In this document: piece after piece, positions 54,253-64,000 of the stretch
Layout: the number at the start of each line of letters is the position of its first letter
How positions within the stretch are numbered: position 1 is the stretch's first letter
Assembly (NCBI RefSeq): GCF_937920395.1
Contig: NZ_CALEVF010000038.1
Coordinates: forward strand, 1 to 64,000
Direction of reading: 5' to 3'
Length of the DNA stretch: 64,000 nucleotides
Source of the DNA: an uncultured Clostridium sp.
Lineage (GTDB): Bacteria > Bacillota > Clostridia > Clostridiales > Clostridiaceae
Program-made: the position numbers and the translations under genes
Notes under the pieces: generated by a model
Told to the model about the DNA's origin: nothing
Database searches by the model: none
What the model saw: only the letters and a program-made list of their open reading frames with translations

Positions 54253-56370
54253 ATGGGACAAAAACTTGTTATAGTTGAGTCACCTGCAAAAGCTAAAACG
54301 ATAAAGAAGTATTTAGGTAGTAGCTATGTGGTGGAAGCGTCTATGGGACATGTTAGAGATTTGCCTAAAAGCCAATTAGGTGTTGATATCGACAATAATT
54401 ATGAACCTAAATATATAACTATCCGTGGTAAAGGTGAACTTTTATCTAAACTAAGAAAAGCAGCTAAAAAAAGCGATAAAATATATTTGGCAACAGATCC
54501 TGATAGAGAAGGCGAAGCTATTGCATGGCATTTAGCGAAAGCATTGAAAATAGACGAAAAAGATAAGTGCAGGATAGAATTTAATGAGATAACAAAAACG
54601 GCTGTTAAAAACGCTATAAAATCTCCAAGAGTAATAAATGCAACACTTGTGGATGCTCAACAGGCAAGGCGTATACTTGATAGACTAGTTGGATATGAGA
54701 TTAGTCCTATACTTTGGAGAAAAGTTAAATGGGGATTAAGTGCAGGAAGGGTTCAATCAGTTACTCTTAAAATAATTTGTGATAGGCAAAAGGAAATAGA
54801 AAAATTTATAACTAAAGAGTATTGGACTATAGAATGTGAGTTGTATAAAAAAGGAGATTCTCAGAAATTAAATGTTAAATTAACTTCAAAGGGTGGAGAG
54901 AAGTTTGAAATAAATTCTAAGGAAGAAAGTGAAAAGGTTATTAATAACCTTAAAGAAAAAGAATTTATTGTGAGTAAAATAAAGAAATCATCTAAAATTA
55001 AGAATCCATTACCACCATTCATAACAAGTACACTTCAACAAGATGGTTATAGAAAACTTAACTTTGCAACCAAAAGAACTATGTCTATTGCTCAACAACT
55101 ATATGAAGGTATGGAAATAGAGGGACATGGAACGGTAGGTTTAATTACATATATGAGGACTGATTCCACAAGAATTGCACAGGAAGCTCAAGAAAGTGCA
55201 AAAGACTTTATTTGCAGTAAATATGGTGAAAAATACTATCCAAGTACACCAAGAATATTTAAAAGTAAAAAAAATATACAAGATGGTCATGAAGCTATTA
55301 GACCTTCCAATATTGAAATAACGCCAGAAGTTGCAAAGAAAACACTTAAAGCACCACAATACAAATTATATACATTGATTTGGAATAGATTTGTAGCAAG
55401 TCAAATGGAAACATGTTTACTTGACACTGTATCTATAGATATACAAAATGGAGAGTATAGTCTTAAAGCATCTGGATCTAAAGTAGCATTTGATGGATTT
55501 AGGAAAATTTATGGTGAAGATTTAGAAGGGGACGAAAACACTTTAAAGTTTCCAGAACTTAATAAAGAAGATATTTTGTATAGTGAAAATACTGAGGGAA
55601 AACAACATTTCACCTTGCCACCCGCTAAATTTTCTGAAGCATCTCTTGTAAAAACATTAGAGGAAAATGGTATTGGGAGACCTAGTACCTATGCACCAAT
55701 TATTTCCACACTTCTTAACAGAAGATATGTAGAAAAAGATAATAAAGCTTTAGAGGTTACAGAGCTTGGGAATATTGTAAATGATATAGTAAGTGAATAC
55801 TTCAAACAAATAGTAGATATAGAATTTACAGCACAAATGGAGAATAATTTAGATTATATAGAAGAAGGACAAGAAAAATGGCAAAACATAGTTAATAACT
55901 TTTTTACACCGCTTAAAGAAGATATTGAAATAGCAGAGAAAGAAATAGCTAAAATTACAATTGAAGATGAAGTTACAGAGGTAGAATGTGATAAATGTGG
56001 AAAGTTTATGGTAATAAAACATGGAAGATTTGGCGATTTTTTAGCATGTCCAGGTTATCCAGAATGTAAAAACACAAAAGCAATTACTAAGGAACTAGAT
56101 GTCCCTTGTCCTAAGTGCGGTGGAACAATTTTAGAAAGAAGAAGTAAAAAAGGAACTAAATTTTTTGGCTGCAGTAATTATCCTAAGTGTGATTTTGTAA
56201 GTTGGCATGAACCAACTGATATAAAATGTTCTGAGTGTGGTACATATATGGTAAAAAGGTACAGTAAAACTAAAAGTGATTATATGGAATGTTCAAATGC
56301 AGAATGTAAACATAAGGAATATAAAGAGGAAGAAAACATTGAAGAAAATAGTGAAGAAAAGAAAAATTAG
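54253..56370 (+). CDS. topA: DNA topoisomerase I
   Basis: 705 residues. Relaxes negative supercoils. Toprim domain from MGQKLVIVESPAKAKTIKKYLG with ATDPDREGEAIAWHL; active-site Tyr300 in LITYMRTDSTR; three C-terminal four-cysteine zinc ribbons (VECDKCGKF to CPGYPEC; PCPKCGG to CSNYPKC; KCSECGT to CSNAEC) and an acidic Glu/Asn/Lys tail. Start ATG 54253 with TGGAGGGGAT; a longer in-frame extension overlaps dprA and lacks homology. Confidence 0.96.
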   Translation: MGQKLVIVESPAKAKTIKKYLGSSYVVEASMGHVRDLPKSQLGVDIDNNYEPKYITIRGKGELLSKLRKAAKKSDKIYLATDPDREGEAIAWHLAKALKIDEKDKCRIEFNEITKTAVKNAIKSPRVINATLVDAQQARRILDRLVGYEISPILWRKVKWGLSAGRVQSVTLKIICDRQKEIEKFITKEYWTIECELYKKGDSQKLNVKLTSKGGEKFEINSKEESEKVINNLKEKEFIVSKIKKSSKIKNPLPPFITSTLQQDGYRKLNFATKRTMSIAQQLYEGMEIEGHGTVGLITYMRTDSTRIAQEAQESAKDFICSKYGEKYYPSTPRIFKSKKNIQDGHEAIRPSNIEITPEVAKKTLKAPQYKLYTLIWNRFVASQMETCLLDTVSIDIQNGEYSLKASGSKVAFDGFRKIYGEDLEGDENTLKFPELNKEDILYSENTEGKQHFTLPPAKFSEASLVKTLEENGIGRPSTYAPIISTLLNRRYVEKDNKALEVTELGNIVNDIVSEYFKQIVDIEFTAQMENNLDYIEEGQEKWQNIVNNFFTPLKEDIEIAEKEIAKITIEDEVTEVECDKCGKFMVIKHGRFGDFLACPGYPECKNTKAITKELDVPCPKCGGTILERRSKKGTKFFGCSNYPKCDFVSWHEPTDIKCSECGTYMVKRYSKTKSDYMECSNAECKHKEYKEEENIEENSEEKKN

Positions 56371-56520
56371 GATAACAAAGTAAAGAAAAAAATATTGGAT
56401 AAAAAAAATGTCGAAATATATATTAATACTGTTGATATAGAATGAATGTTGTGATATCATTATAAACGAAACGATTCTAAAAATTTAAAATATTTTGAAT
56501 TATACCAATTATAAAGTAAA

Positions 56521-56549
56521 TTGACTTTGTGAATTCGTTCAAATAATAT
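56521..56549 (+). promoter_or_regulatory. Sigma-A promoter of codY
   Basis: TTGACT (56521-56526), 17 bp, TAATAT (56544-56549). TSS near 56556, so the leader is about 28 nt. The region 56371-56520 shows no other clear element. Confidence 0.7.
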
Positions 56550-56583
56550 AAGTTGTATTTATAACAAAATGAGGAGGAATATT

Positions 56584-57357
56584 GTGTCATTATTAGATAA
56601 AACGAGAATGTTGAATAAAATATTGCAAAAATCAGGAACAGAACCAGTTGTTTTTGATGATATATGTAACTTATTAAGCGATGTATTGCAATGTAATGTA
56701 TATATTATTAGTAGAAGAGGAAAAATATTGGGTTATGATTTATCAAGTGGGTTTGAGTGTGAAGTCGTAAAAGATGAAATCATAAAAAACATGAGATTCC
56801 CAGAGGATTACAATAATAGTTTGCTTAATATTAATGAAACGAAAGCAAATCTTACAAATGAAAATATTTGCGTATTCCAGGATGATAAGGAATGTGCAAT
56901 AGAAAATAAATTGTCAACTATAGTACCGATAAATGGTAATAGAGAGAGATTAGGTACTCTTTTACTTTCAAGATTCGAAAAAAGATTTACAGATGATGAT
57001 CTAGTTTTAGTTGAATATAGTGCTACGATAGTTGGTCTTGAAATTTTAAGGGCTAAAAATGATTTGATAGAAGAAGAAGCAAGAAAAAAAGCAGTAGTGC
57101 AACTTGCTATTGGAACGTTATCTTATTCAGAACTTGAAGCAGTACAACATATATTTAATGAATTAGATGGCAGTGAAGGCTTACTTGTAGCTTCTAGAAT
57201 AGCAGATAAGGTTGGAATAACTAGATCTGTTATAGTTAATGCGTTAAGAAAATTTGAAAGTGCAGGAGTAATAGAATCAAGATCACTTGGAATGAAGGGT
57301 ACACATATTAAGATATTAAATGAGAAATTAATGGATGAATTAAAAAAAATAAAATAA
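56584..57357 (+). CDS. codY: Global GTP/branched-chain-amino-acid-sensing repressor CodY
   Basis: 257 residues. N-terminal GAF domain that binds Ile/Leu/Val ([20 protein letters not shown], then [15 protein letters not shown] and [20 protein letters not shown]) and C-terminal winged helix with [31 protein letters not shown] (about 203-235). In clostridia it controls metabolism, toxins and sporulation. Start is GTG 56584; the ATG at 56569 lies within GAGGAGGA, the ribosome site. Regulates the cell-wide response to amino-acid excess, and might reach asparaginase, gltS or ackA here, unproven. Confidence 0.96.
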   Translation: MSLLDKTRMLNKILQKSGTEPVVFDDICNLLSDVLQCNVYIISRRGKILGYDLSSGFECEVVKDEIIKNMRFPEDYNNSLLNINETKANLTNENICVFQDDKECAIENKLSTIVPINGNRERLGTLLLSRFEKRFTDDDLVLVEYSATIVGLEILRAKNDLIEEEARKKAVVQLAIGTLSYSELEAVQHIFNELDGSEGLLVASRIADKVGITRSVIVNALRKFESAGVIESRSLGMKGTHIKILNEKLMDELKKIK

Positions 57358-57389
57358 TTTAAGGCAGAACAGTTTTGTTCTGCCTTAAA
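57358..57389. terminator. Hairpin after codY without T-run
   Basis: TTTAAGGCAGAAC (57358-57370), loop AGTTTT, perfect complement (57377-57389), followed on + by A-run. Strong stem at the codY end; probably a transcript end but atypical for Rho-independent termination. Confidence 0.5.
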
Positions 57390-57491
57390 AAAAATCAATA
57401 GATAATGTATAAATATGTATGAAATGAGAATATTAATAAATAGAGTATTCTTCTGATTCAATAAAAGATGTAATTATATTAAAGATTTTTA

Positions 57492-57520
57492 TTGAATACA
57501 TTATTACCTTATGTTATACT
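57492..57520 (+). promoter_or_regulatory. Sigma-A promoter of rpsB
   Basis: TTGAAT (57492-57497), 17 bp, TATACT (57515-57520). TSS near 57527, leader about 100 nt. Confidence 0.7.
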
Positions 57521-57526
57521 ACACAG

Positions 57527-57626
57527 GTGAGAAAATACACACATTACTTAATTATTGAAGGGTGCCAATATTTGGTCTTTAATAAAATGATGGTAATGGA
57601 GGTAAAAACCAAGGAGGTTATTATTA
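57527..57626 (+). other. rpsB leader, candidate structured regulatory RNA
   Basis: TTGGT (57572-57576) can pair with ACCAA (57608-57612), whose last bases overlap the ribosome site AAGGAGG (57611-57617). A fold that hides the ribosome site would fit S2 autoregulation, but no consensus was checked. Confidence 0.35.
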
Positions 57627-58331
57627 ATGGCAGTTATATCAATGAAACAATTATTAGAAGCAGGTGTACATTTTGGACATCAAACAAGAAGATGGAATCC
57701 TAAAATGGCTCCATACATATTTACAGAAAGAAACGGAATATATATCATCGATTTACAAAAAACAGTTAGAAAAATAGATGAGGCATATGATTTCATTAAA
57801 TCAGTATCTGAAGAAGGTAAGGATGTTCTATTTGTAGGTACAAAAAAACAAGCTCAAGAAGCTATTAAATTTGAATCTGTAAGAGCAGGAATGCATTTTG
57901 TAAACAATAGATGGTTAGGTGGAATGCTAACTAACTTTAAAACAATTAAAACAAGAATAGCAAGATTAGAAACATTATATAAGATGGAAGAAGATGGAAC
58001 ATTTGAAGTTCTTCCTAAAAAAGAAGTTAGTCACCTTCTTAATGAAAGAGAAAAACTTGAAAAGAATCTAGGCGGAATTAGAAGCATGGATGCAAATAAA
58101 ATTGGAGCTCTATTCGTTGTAGACCCAAGAAAAGAAAAAAATGCTATTTCTGAAGCTAAAATCCTTGGAATTCCTGTAGTTGCAATAGTCGATACAAACT
58201 GTGATCCAGATGAAGTTGATTATGTAATCCCAGGTAATGATGATGCTATAAGAGCAGTTAAATTAATAACTGAAAGATTAGCTGATGCCATTATAGAAGG
58301 AAGACAAGGCGAACAATTAACTGAAGAATAG
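57627..58331 (+). CDS. rpsB: 30S ribosomal protein S2
   Basis: 234 residues. [53 protein letters not shown], and [49 protein letters not shown], the canonical S2 pattern. AAGGAGG upstream. tsf follows after 107 nt containing a hairpin, the conserved rpsB-tsf pairing. Confidence 0.97.
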   Translation: MAVISMKQLLEAGVHFGHQTRRWNPKMAPYIFTERNGIYIIDLQKTVRKIDEAYDFIKSVSEEGKDVLFVGTKKQAQEAIKFESVRAGMHFVNNRWLGGMLTNFKTIKTRIARLETLYKMEEDGTFEVLPKKEVSHLLNEREKLEKNLGGIRSMDANKIGALFVVDPRKEKNAISEAKILGIPVVAIVDTNCDPDEVDYVIPGNDDAIRAVKLITERLADAIIEGRQGEQLTEE

Positions 58332-58375
58332 TATTTATATTTATCTAATAGAATAGTTATTGGTGTAATAGTGAG

Positions 58376-58409
58376 GGTAGGTGGAAGTTAATTCTTTCAT
58401 TTACCTTTT
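58376..58409 (+). terminator. Terminator-like hairpin (attenuator) between rpsB and tsf
   Basis: 12-bp stem with G-U pairs, GGTAGGTGGAAG (58376-58387) against CTTTCATTTACC (58394-58405), loop TTAATT, then TTTT. Could lower tsf transcription relative to rpsB. Confidence 0.65.
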
Positions 58410-58438
58410 AAACTAGATAGGAATAGGAGGAAGTAATA

Positions 58439-59359
58439 ATGGTTACTGCAAGTATGGTTAAAGAATTAAGAGAAAAAACTGGAGCAGGAATGATGGATTG
58501 TAAAAGAGCTCTAAGTGAAACAGATGGTGATGTGGAAAAAGCAATTGAACTTTTAAGAGAAAAAGGGTTGGCAGCAGCTGCTAAGAAATCTGGAAGAATA
58601 GTTGCAGAGGGATTGGTATGTACATATATTTCTGAAGATATGAAAGTAGGAGCTGTTGCAGAAGTTAATTGTGAAACTGATTTTGTTGCCATTAATAATG
58701 AGTTTGTTACTTTAGCAAATAACGTGGCGAAACAAGCAGCACAAACTGATTCAACAACAATAGATGAATTCACTTCTGAAAAATATATAGCTGATGAAAC
58801 AATTACTGTTAAGGATGCAGTTACAGCTTTAATAGCAAAATTAGGCGAAAATATGTCTGTAAGAAGATTTCAAAAGTTTTCTATTGAAAACGGTATTGTT
58901 CAAAGCTATATTCATGGTGGCGGAAGAATAGGCGTCTTAGTGGAACTTGCATGCGAAAAACAAGATGATGTATTAATTACAATTGCTAAAGATGTTGCAA
59001 TGCAAATTGCGGCTGCTAGTCCTTTGTTTTTAGATAATACATGTGTCGATAAAGATACTTTAGAAAAAGAAAAAGAAATATACAGGGTTCAAGCAATAAA
59101 CGAAGGAAAACCAGAAAAGATTGTAGAAAAAATGGTTATGGGCAGAGTTAATAAATATTTTAAAGAAGTATGTTTACTTGAACAAATTTGGGTTAAGAAC
59201 GCTGACTATACTATTACTAAATATCTTCAGGAAGAATCAAAAAAACTTGGTGCTGAGATAAAGGTAACAAGATTTGTAAGATTTGAAAGAGGAGAAGGTA
59301 TAGAAAAGAAAGAAGAAAATTTTGCTGAAGAAGTTCAAAGACAAGTGCAAGGTAAATAA
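58439..59359 (+). CDS. tsf: Elongation factor Ts
   Basis: 306 residues. Exchanges GDP for GTP on EF-Tu. [25 protein letters not shown], then [38 protein letters not shown] (the TDFV motif), [14 protein letters not shown] and the dimerisation region. AGGAGGAAG before ATG. Full-length; a T-run terminator follows. Confidence 0.97.
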   Translation: MVTASMVKELREKTGAGMMDCKRALSETDGDVEKAIELLREKGLAAAAKKSGRIVAEGLVCTYISEDMKVGAVAEVNCETDFVAINNEFVTLANNVAKQAAQTDSTTIDEFTSEKYIADETITVKDAVTALIAKLGENMSVRRFQKFSIENGIVQSYIHGGGRIGVLVELACEKQDDVLITIAKDVAMQIAAASPLFLDNTCVDKDTLEKEKEIYRVQAINEGKPEKIVEKMVMGRVNKYFKEVCLLEQIWVKNADYTITKYLQEESKKLGAEIKVTRFVRFERGEGIEKKEENFAEEVQRQVQGK

Positions 59360-60151
<792 letters not shown>

Positions 60152-60175
60152 CCAGTACAAAATGGAGGGAATTCT

Positions 60176-60733
60176 ATGATTAAGGAAATTATTAGTTTTG
60201 CTGATGAAAAAATGAACAAATCGATTGTTGCTTTAAAACACGAATTATCAAGTATGAAGGCAGGAAGAGCAAATTCTGCAATGCTTGATAGGATTCATGT
60301 TGAATGTTATGGTAGTCTCGTGCCATTAAGCCAAATGGCAAATATATCAGCACCAGAATCGAGAGTATTATTAATACAGCCATGGGATAAATCTTCTATG
60401 AAAGACATAGAAAGAGCTATTTTAAAATCTGATTTGGGATTAAATCCATCAAATGATGGAATTGCAATTAGATTAATTATTCCTGAGCTTACTGAAGAAA
60501 CAAGAAAAAATTTAATGAAGACTATTAAGAAAACCGGAGAAGAAGGTAAAATAGCAATAAGAACTACAAGGCGTGAAGCTAATGATAAAATTAAAGCATT
60601 GAAAAAGAATAGTGAAATTTCTGAAGATGAAGTTAAAAAAACAGAAGATATCATCCAAAAGGAAACAGATAAATTTATTAAAGAAATAGATAAAATAATT
60701 GATGATAAAGAAAAACAAATAATGTCAGTTTAG
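60176..60733 (+). CDS. frr: Ribosome recycling factor
   Basis: 185 residues. Splits the post-termination ribosome with EF-G. SIVALKHELSSMKAGRANSAMLDRI, LIQPWDKSSMKDIERAILKSDLGLNPSNDG, and RKNLMKTIKKTGEEGKIAIRTTRREANDKIK are canonical. GGAGGG before ATG. A strong hairpin follows. Confidence 0.97.
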   Translation: MIKEIISFADEKMNKSIVALKHELSSMKAGRANSAMLDRIHVECYGSLVPLSQMANISAPESRVLLIQPWDKSSMKDIERAILKSDLGLNPSNDGIAIRLIIPELTEETRKNLMKTIKKTGEEGKIAIRTTRREANDKIKALKKNSEISEDEVKKTEDIIQKETDKFIKEIDKIIDDKEKQIMSV

Positions 60734-60740
60734 TCCTTAA

Positions 60741-60780
60741 TTTTAAATAGAACCTGCATTTATGCAGGTTCTATTTAAAA
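60741..60780. terminator. Perfect 18-bp hairpin after frr
   Basis: Arms 60741-60758 and 60763-60780, TTTAAATAGAACCTGCA-type, loop TTTA. T-rich only within the 3' arm, so efficiency as a terminator is uncertain. Confidence 0.7.
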
Positions 60781-60814
60781 TTATACTATAACTAGTAAAA
60801 AGGAGAGAATTTTA

Positions 60815-61582
60815 TTGAAAAAATTATTCGCTTTTTTAAAAAAGAATAAAGATATAAGTAATAGAGCAGACTTAGATATGACTAAAATACCTAAGCATAT
60901 TGCAATTATAATGGATGGAAATGGTAGATGGGCAAAAGAACGAAATTTGCCTAGAGCACTTGGACATAAAGCCGGCGTAGAAGCAATTAGAAAAATTGTA
61001 AAAGAATGTGACAGATTAGGAGTTAAATATTTAACATTATATGCATTTTCAACTGAGAATTGGAATAGACCTATAAAAGAAATTGATTCTTTAATGAAGT
61101 TATTAGTTGAATATCTAAAAAAGGAATTTGAAGAATTAAATGCTAATGATGTTGTCATTAATTCTATTGGAGATATTTCGAAATTGCCTTTGATATGCAG
61201 GGAAGAATTAAATTATGCTTATGAAAAAACAAAAAATAATAAAGGGCTAATTTTGAATCTTGCTTTAAATTATGGAGGAAGAAATGAAATAGTAGATGCT
61301 GTAAAACAAATTTCATCAGATTTAATTAACAAAAAAATATCTAAGGATCAAATAAATGAAGACTTATTTTCAAAATATATGTATACAAGTAAAATGCCAG
61401 ATCCTGATTTAATAATAAGGCCTAGTGGTGAGTTGAGATTAAGTAATTTCTTGCTTTGGCAGAGCGCTTATTCAGAACTTTGGTTTTCAGACATTAATTG
61501 GCCAGATTTTAAAGAGGAACAGTTACAAAATGCAATAGTAGATTATCAAAAAAGAGATAGAAGATTTGGAAAGGTTAAATAG
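60815..61582 (+). CDS. uppS: Undecaprenyl diphosphate synthase
   Basis: 255 residues. Builds the C55 lipid carrier of peptidoglycan precursors by cis-prenylation. IPKHIAIIMDGNGRWAKERNLPRALGHKAGVE with catalytic Asp34, YALSTENWNRP-type YAFSTENWNRP, and C-terminal DLIIRPSGELRLSNFLLWQSAYSELWFSDINWPDF. Start is TTG at 60815 with AAAAGGAG upstream; the next ATG (residue 22) would cut into the normal N-terminal helix. Followed at 11 nt by cdsA. Confidence 0.95.
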   Translation: MKKLFAFLKKNKDISNRADLDMTKIPKHIAIIMDGNGRWAKERNLPRALGHKAGVEAIRKIVKECDRLGVKYLTLYAFSTENWNRPIKEIDSLMKLLVEYLKKEFEELNANDVVINSIGDISKLPLICREELNYAYEKTKNNKGLILNLALNYGGRNEIVDAVKQISSDLINKKISKDQINEDLFSKYMYTSKMPDPDLIIRPSGELRLSNFLLWQSAYSELWFSDINWPDFKEEQLQNAIVDYQKRDRRFGKVK

Positions 61583-61593
61583 GGGAGATAAGC

Positions 61594-62400
61594 ATGAATA
61601 ATAGGTATATAGGTGCTCTTGTTTTAGCTCCGTTCATAATATTTTTATTTTTAGGCGGGGTGTATTTAAAATATATTGTAATGGTACTTTCAATCTTTGG
61701 TATGTACGAGTTCTATAAAGTTTCTAGAAAAAAACACTATAAGCCAATTGCACTTATAGGATATGGGTTATGTATATTATATTATTTAAATATGAACAAG
61801 GATTTTTTACAAAGCTTTAATATATACATTTTAATAGCAACAATTTTTTTACTGCTATGTATTCCTGTGGTTTATACAAGTTATAATTTTGTAGATGTTG
61901 CGCTTACGTTATTTGGATTTCTGTATGTTGCAGTGTTTTTTAGTTTTATAGTGTTTATAGACAATAAGACTTACGGTCAATATTTAGTATGGATTATATT
62001 TATTTGTTCGTGGGGATGCGATACTTTAGCTTATTATTCTGGAAGAATTTTAGGAAAAGGAGGGAAACATAAGCTATGTCCTAAAGTTAGTCCTAATAAA
62101 ACAATAGAAGGTTCAATAGGTGGTTTGCTTGGAAGCATTATTGGATGTACAATTTATGGATATATTATTTCAAAATATGGTGTGAATATAGAACTATATC
62201 ATTATGCTATAATTGGTGTTTTATGTGGCGTTTTTGGACAGTTTGGGGATTTAATTGCATCGTCGATAAAAAGGTATGTAGGGGCCAAGGATTACAGTAA
62301 TCTTATACCGGGACATGGTGGAATTTTAGATCGTTTCGATAGCATTTTATTTGTGTCTGTGGTAGTATTTTATTATATTACATTTATAATAAAAATATAA
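61594..62400 (+). CDS. cdsA: Phosphatidate cytidylyltransferase
   Basis: 268 residues, about eight membrane helices. Makes CDP-diacylglycerol. The C-terminal signature VSPNKTIEGSIGGLLGS and SSIKRYVGAKDYSNLIPGHGGILDRFDSILF is intact. AGGGGAGAT before ATG, 11 nt after uppS, co-transcribed. Provides the lipid branch next to the isoprenoid branch in this cluster. Confidence 0.95.
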   Translation: MNNRYIGALVLAPFIIFLFLGGVYLKYIVMVLSIFGMYEFYKVSRKKHYKPIALIGYGLCILYYLNMNKDFLQSFNIYILIATIFLLLCIPVVYTSYNFVDVALTLFGFLYVAVFFSFIVFIDNKTYGQYLVWIIFICSWGCDTLAYYSGRILGKGGKHKLCPKVSPNKTIEGSIGGLLGSIIGCTIYGYIISKYGVNIELYHYAIIGVLCGVFGQFGDLIASSIKRYVGAKDYSNLIPGHGGILDRFDSILFVSVVVFYYITFIIKI

Positions 62401-62699
62401 ATTTATATAGTTTGTTTCTTAAAAAAAATCATATTTGGGCAGAATGCAAAAAAATAATTCGTAATGAATTGGCATTGATGACTTTATATGATTTTATTAT
62501 TACACAAAGCACCATGAATAAATAACTATGTTATATTTAATACTGCTAATATGCAAAATAATAGAAAAAAATTGTAAATATTAACAAAGACATTGTATTT
62601 TATTTGGAATATAATTACATATAATGTGTAGTAGTAGTATTTTTAATTTTAATGGCATAATAATTGTAAATTATAGCATTATAGGGATGGAGAGATTAA
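62401..62699 (+). other. 299-nt AT-rich gap, cdsA to dxr
   Basis: No gene or strong hairpin seen. The region carries several TATAAT-like hexamers (for example near 62608 and 62620) and a weak TTGATG-N17-TATTAC pair at 62475, so dxr may have its own promoter, but no convincing pair was chosen. Confidence 0.5.
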
Positions 62700-63860
62700 A
62701 TGAAAAAACTTACTATTTTAGGGGTTACGGGATCAATTGGAACTCAAACTTTAGATGTTATTCGATCGGATATTAAAAACTTTATTATTATTGGAATTTC
62801 TGCAAATACTAATTATGAGAAAATAATACCTATTATAGAGGAATTTAAACCTAAATATGTTGCCATGATGGATGAGGGGGCTTCATTGAAACTTAAAAAA
62901 TATTGTAGTTTTAAAAAGTATCCAACTGAAATATTGCATGGATTAGATGGCTTAAATTATATAAGTACTTTACCTGAAGTTGATGTTGTAGTAACTTCAG
63001 TTGTAGGAATGATAGGACTCGTCCCTACTATAAAAGCTATTAATGCAGGAAAAGATATTGCTTTAGCTAATAAGGAAACGCTGGTTGCCGCGGGAGAACT
63101 CGTCATGGAAGCTGCTAAAAGAAACAATGTAAATATTTTACCGGTTGATTCAGAACATGGTGCTATTTTTCAATGTTTACAAGGAAATAAGCTTAAAAAT
63201 GTTAATAAGATAATAATAACAGCATCTGGTGGCCCATTCAGAGGCAAAAGTAGAAAACAATTAATAGATATAAGACCAGAAGATGCGATTAAACATCCCA
63301 AATGGAGAATGGGTAAAAAAATATCAGTTGATTCGTCAACACTTATGAATAAGGGACTTGAGGTTATAGAAGCACATTGGCTATTTGGAATGGATTATGA
63401 AAGTATACAAGTGGTAGTACATCCACAAAGTGTAATACATTCTATGGTTGAGTATATTGATGGTAGCATAATAGCACAAATGAGTTCTACTGATATGAGG
63501 CTTCCAATTCAATATGCTATAAATTATCCTAAGAGAAACAGTGCTGTCATCGATAAATTAGATTTTTATAATATTGGTACATTAACTTTTGAAAAACCTG
63601 ATAGTGATACATTTAAATGTCTTAAATTAGCATTGAAAGCAGCTAAAATGGGTGGAAATATGCCGGCTATTATGAATGCTGCAAATGAGGTAGCTGTTGG
63701 ACTATTCTTAGACTATAAAATCGGATATCTCCAAATAGAAGATATTATAGAAAAATGTATGAATAAGTTTGATCACAAGATTAAACCAACTCTAGAAGAA
63801 ATTTTAGACGTTGATTTAAAGGTTAGGGAATATATAAAAAATAATTATGATGGAAAATAG
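62700..63860 (+). CDS. dxr: 1-deoxy-D-xylulose 5-phosphate reductoisomerase
   Basis: 386 residues. Second, committed step of the MEP isoprenoid pathway (DXP to MEP). NADPH-binding LTILGVTGSIGTQTLDVIRS, ANKETLVAAGELV, LPVDSEHGAIFQCLQ, TASGGPFRGKSRKQL, HPKWRMGKKISVDSSTLMNKGLEVIEAHWLF, and VVHPQSVIHSMVEYIDGS with the metal site. GGATGGAGAG before ATG. Followed by rseP at 14 nt, the usual dxr-rseP-ispG context. Confidence 0.97.
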   Translation: MKKLTILGVTGSIGTQTLDVIRSDIKNFIIIGISANTNYEKIIPIIEEFKPKYVAMMDEGASLKLKKYCSFKKYPTEILHGLDGLNYISTLPEVDVVVTSVVGMIGLVPTIKAINAGKDIALANKETLVAAGELVMEAAKRNNVNILPVDSEHGAIFQCLQGNKLKNVNKIIITASGGPFRGKSRKQLIDIRPEDAIKHPKWRMGKKISVDSSTLMNKGLEVIEAHWLFGMDYESIQVVVHPQSVIHSMVEYIDGSIIAQMSSTDMRLPIQYAINYPKRNSAVIDKLDFYNIGTLTFEKPDSDTFKCLKLALKAAKMGGNMPAIMNAANEVAVGLFLDYKIGYLQIEDIIEKCMNKFDHKIKPTLEEILDVDLKVREYIKNNYDGK

Positions 63861-63874
63861 GGAGGAAAATGGTT

Positions 63875-64000
63875 ATGAGTAGTATTTTACCTAATATACC
63901 ATATATTATTATGGCTGTTTTAGCTTTTAGTCTTTTAGTTATAATACATGAATTGGGTCATTTTATTATGTGCAAGTTAAATGGGGTAACGGTAAGCGAA
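63875..64000 (+). CDS. rseP: Site-2 protease RseP (RasP), N-terminal part, cut by window end
   Basis: 42 codons visible, starting MSSILPNIPYIIMAVLAFSL. A first membrane helix holds the zinc motif HELGH (25-29) in LLVIIHELGHFIMCKLNGVTV, characteristic of the S2P regulated intramembrane proteases. ATG 63875 has GGAGGA 8 nt upstream; ATG 63869 is in frame but too close. The remainder, with PDZ and LDG motifs, is outside the window. Confidence 0.93.
   Translation, partial: MSSILPNIPYIIMAVLAFSLLVIIHELGHFIMCKLNGVTVSE

Overview
The window is a 64 kb stretch of a low-GC, AT-rich chromosome from a spore-forming member of the Clostridia, most likely Clostridium sensu stricto. The evidence is the gene order (yicC-remA-gmk-rpoZ-coaBC-priA-def-fmt-rsmB-rlmN-stp-prkC-rsgA-rpe-thiN-spoVM-rpmB-asp23-fakA-recG-rsmD-coaD, then ackA-yceD-rpmF-plsX-acpP-rnc-smc-ftsY-ylxM-ffh-rpsP-khpA-rimM-trmD-rplS-rbgA-rnhB-yraN, then comM-dprA-topA-codY-rpsB-tsf-pyrH-frr-uppS-cdsA-dxr-rseP), strong AGGAGG ribosome sites, AT-rich codon use, and sporulation genes (spoVM, ylbJ). 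No rRNA, tRNA, CRISPR array, insertion sequence or phage module was seen.

Layout. Positions 1-8.8 kb are the accessory end: the tail of an unidentified protein, a small membrane protein, an OhrR-type MarR regulator, a large secreted protein with a glycosidase-like TIM barrel, two small orphans, an asparaginase, a purine permease and a PLP aminotransferase. From about 8.9 to 30.2 kb runs a dense + strand housekeeping block: nucleotide and coenzyme A metabolism, translation initiation and ribosome maturation, PP2C/PASTA-kinase signalling, thiamine, fatty-acid phosphorylation and DNA repair. ylbJ and tmcAL lie on the - strand at 30.2-32.7 kb. From 33 to 49.4 kb come acetate kinase, lipid precursors (plsX, acpP), RNase III, SMC, the SRP pair and its regulator, and a ribosomal/tRNA-modification block. 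yraN and gltS are reversed at 49.5-51.2 kb. The rest (51.5-64 kb) is competence/DNA processing, topoisomerase I, CodY, S2/EF-Ts, UMP kinase, ribosome recycling, and isoprenoid/phospholipid precursor genes, ending inside rseP.

How it works together. Most genes form co-transcribed runs with short gaps or overlaps (remA/gmk 11 nt, stp/prkC 26 nt, rimM/trmD 4 nt) broken by intrinsic terminators. The best promoters read by eye are upstream of the purine permease, yicC, yceD-rpmF, ylxM-ffh, rplS, codY and rpsB.

I did not find a convincing new multi-gene system. The items most worth a second look are small: a 22-codon spoVM, a 56-codon Trp-rich membrane gene beside it, and a four-unit array of hairpins between spoVM and rpmB; a perfect 12-bp palindrome between the -35 and -10 of the purine-permease promoter; an unattached Shine-Dalgarno with a 22-codon reading frame in the yceD-rpmF leader; a 32-codon membrane microgene before smc; palindromes upstream of plsX; and ackA and rplS-rbgA segments that lack the expected pta and lepB neighbours. 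All functional statements rest on motif recognition and remembered family knowledge; no database search was run.
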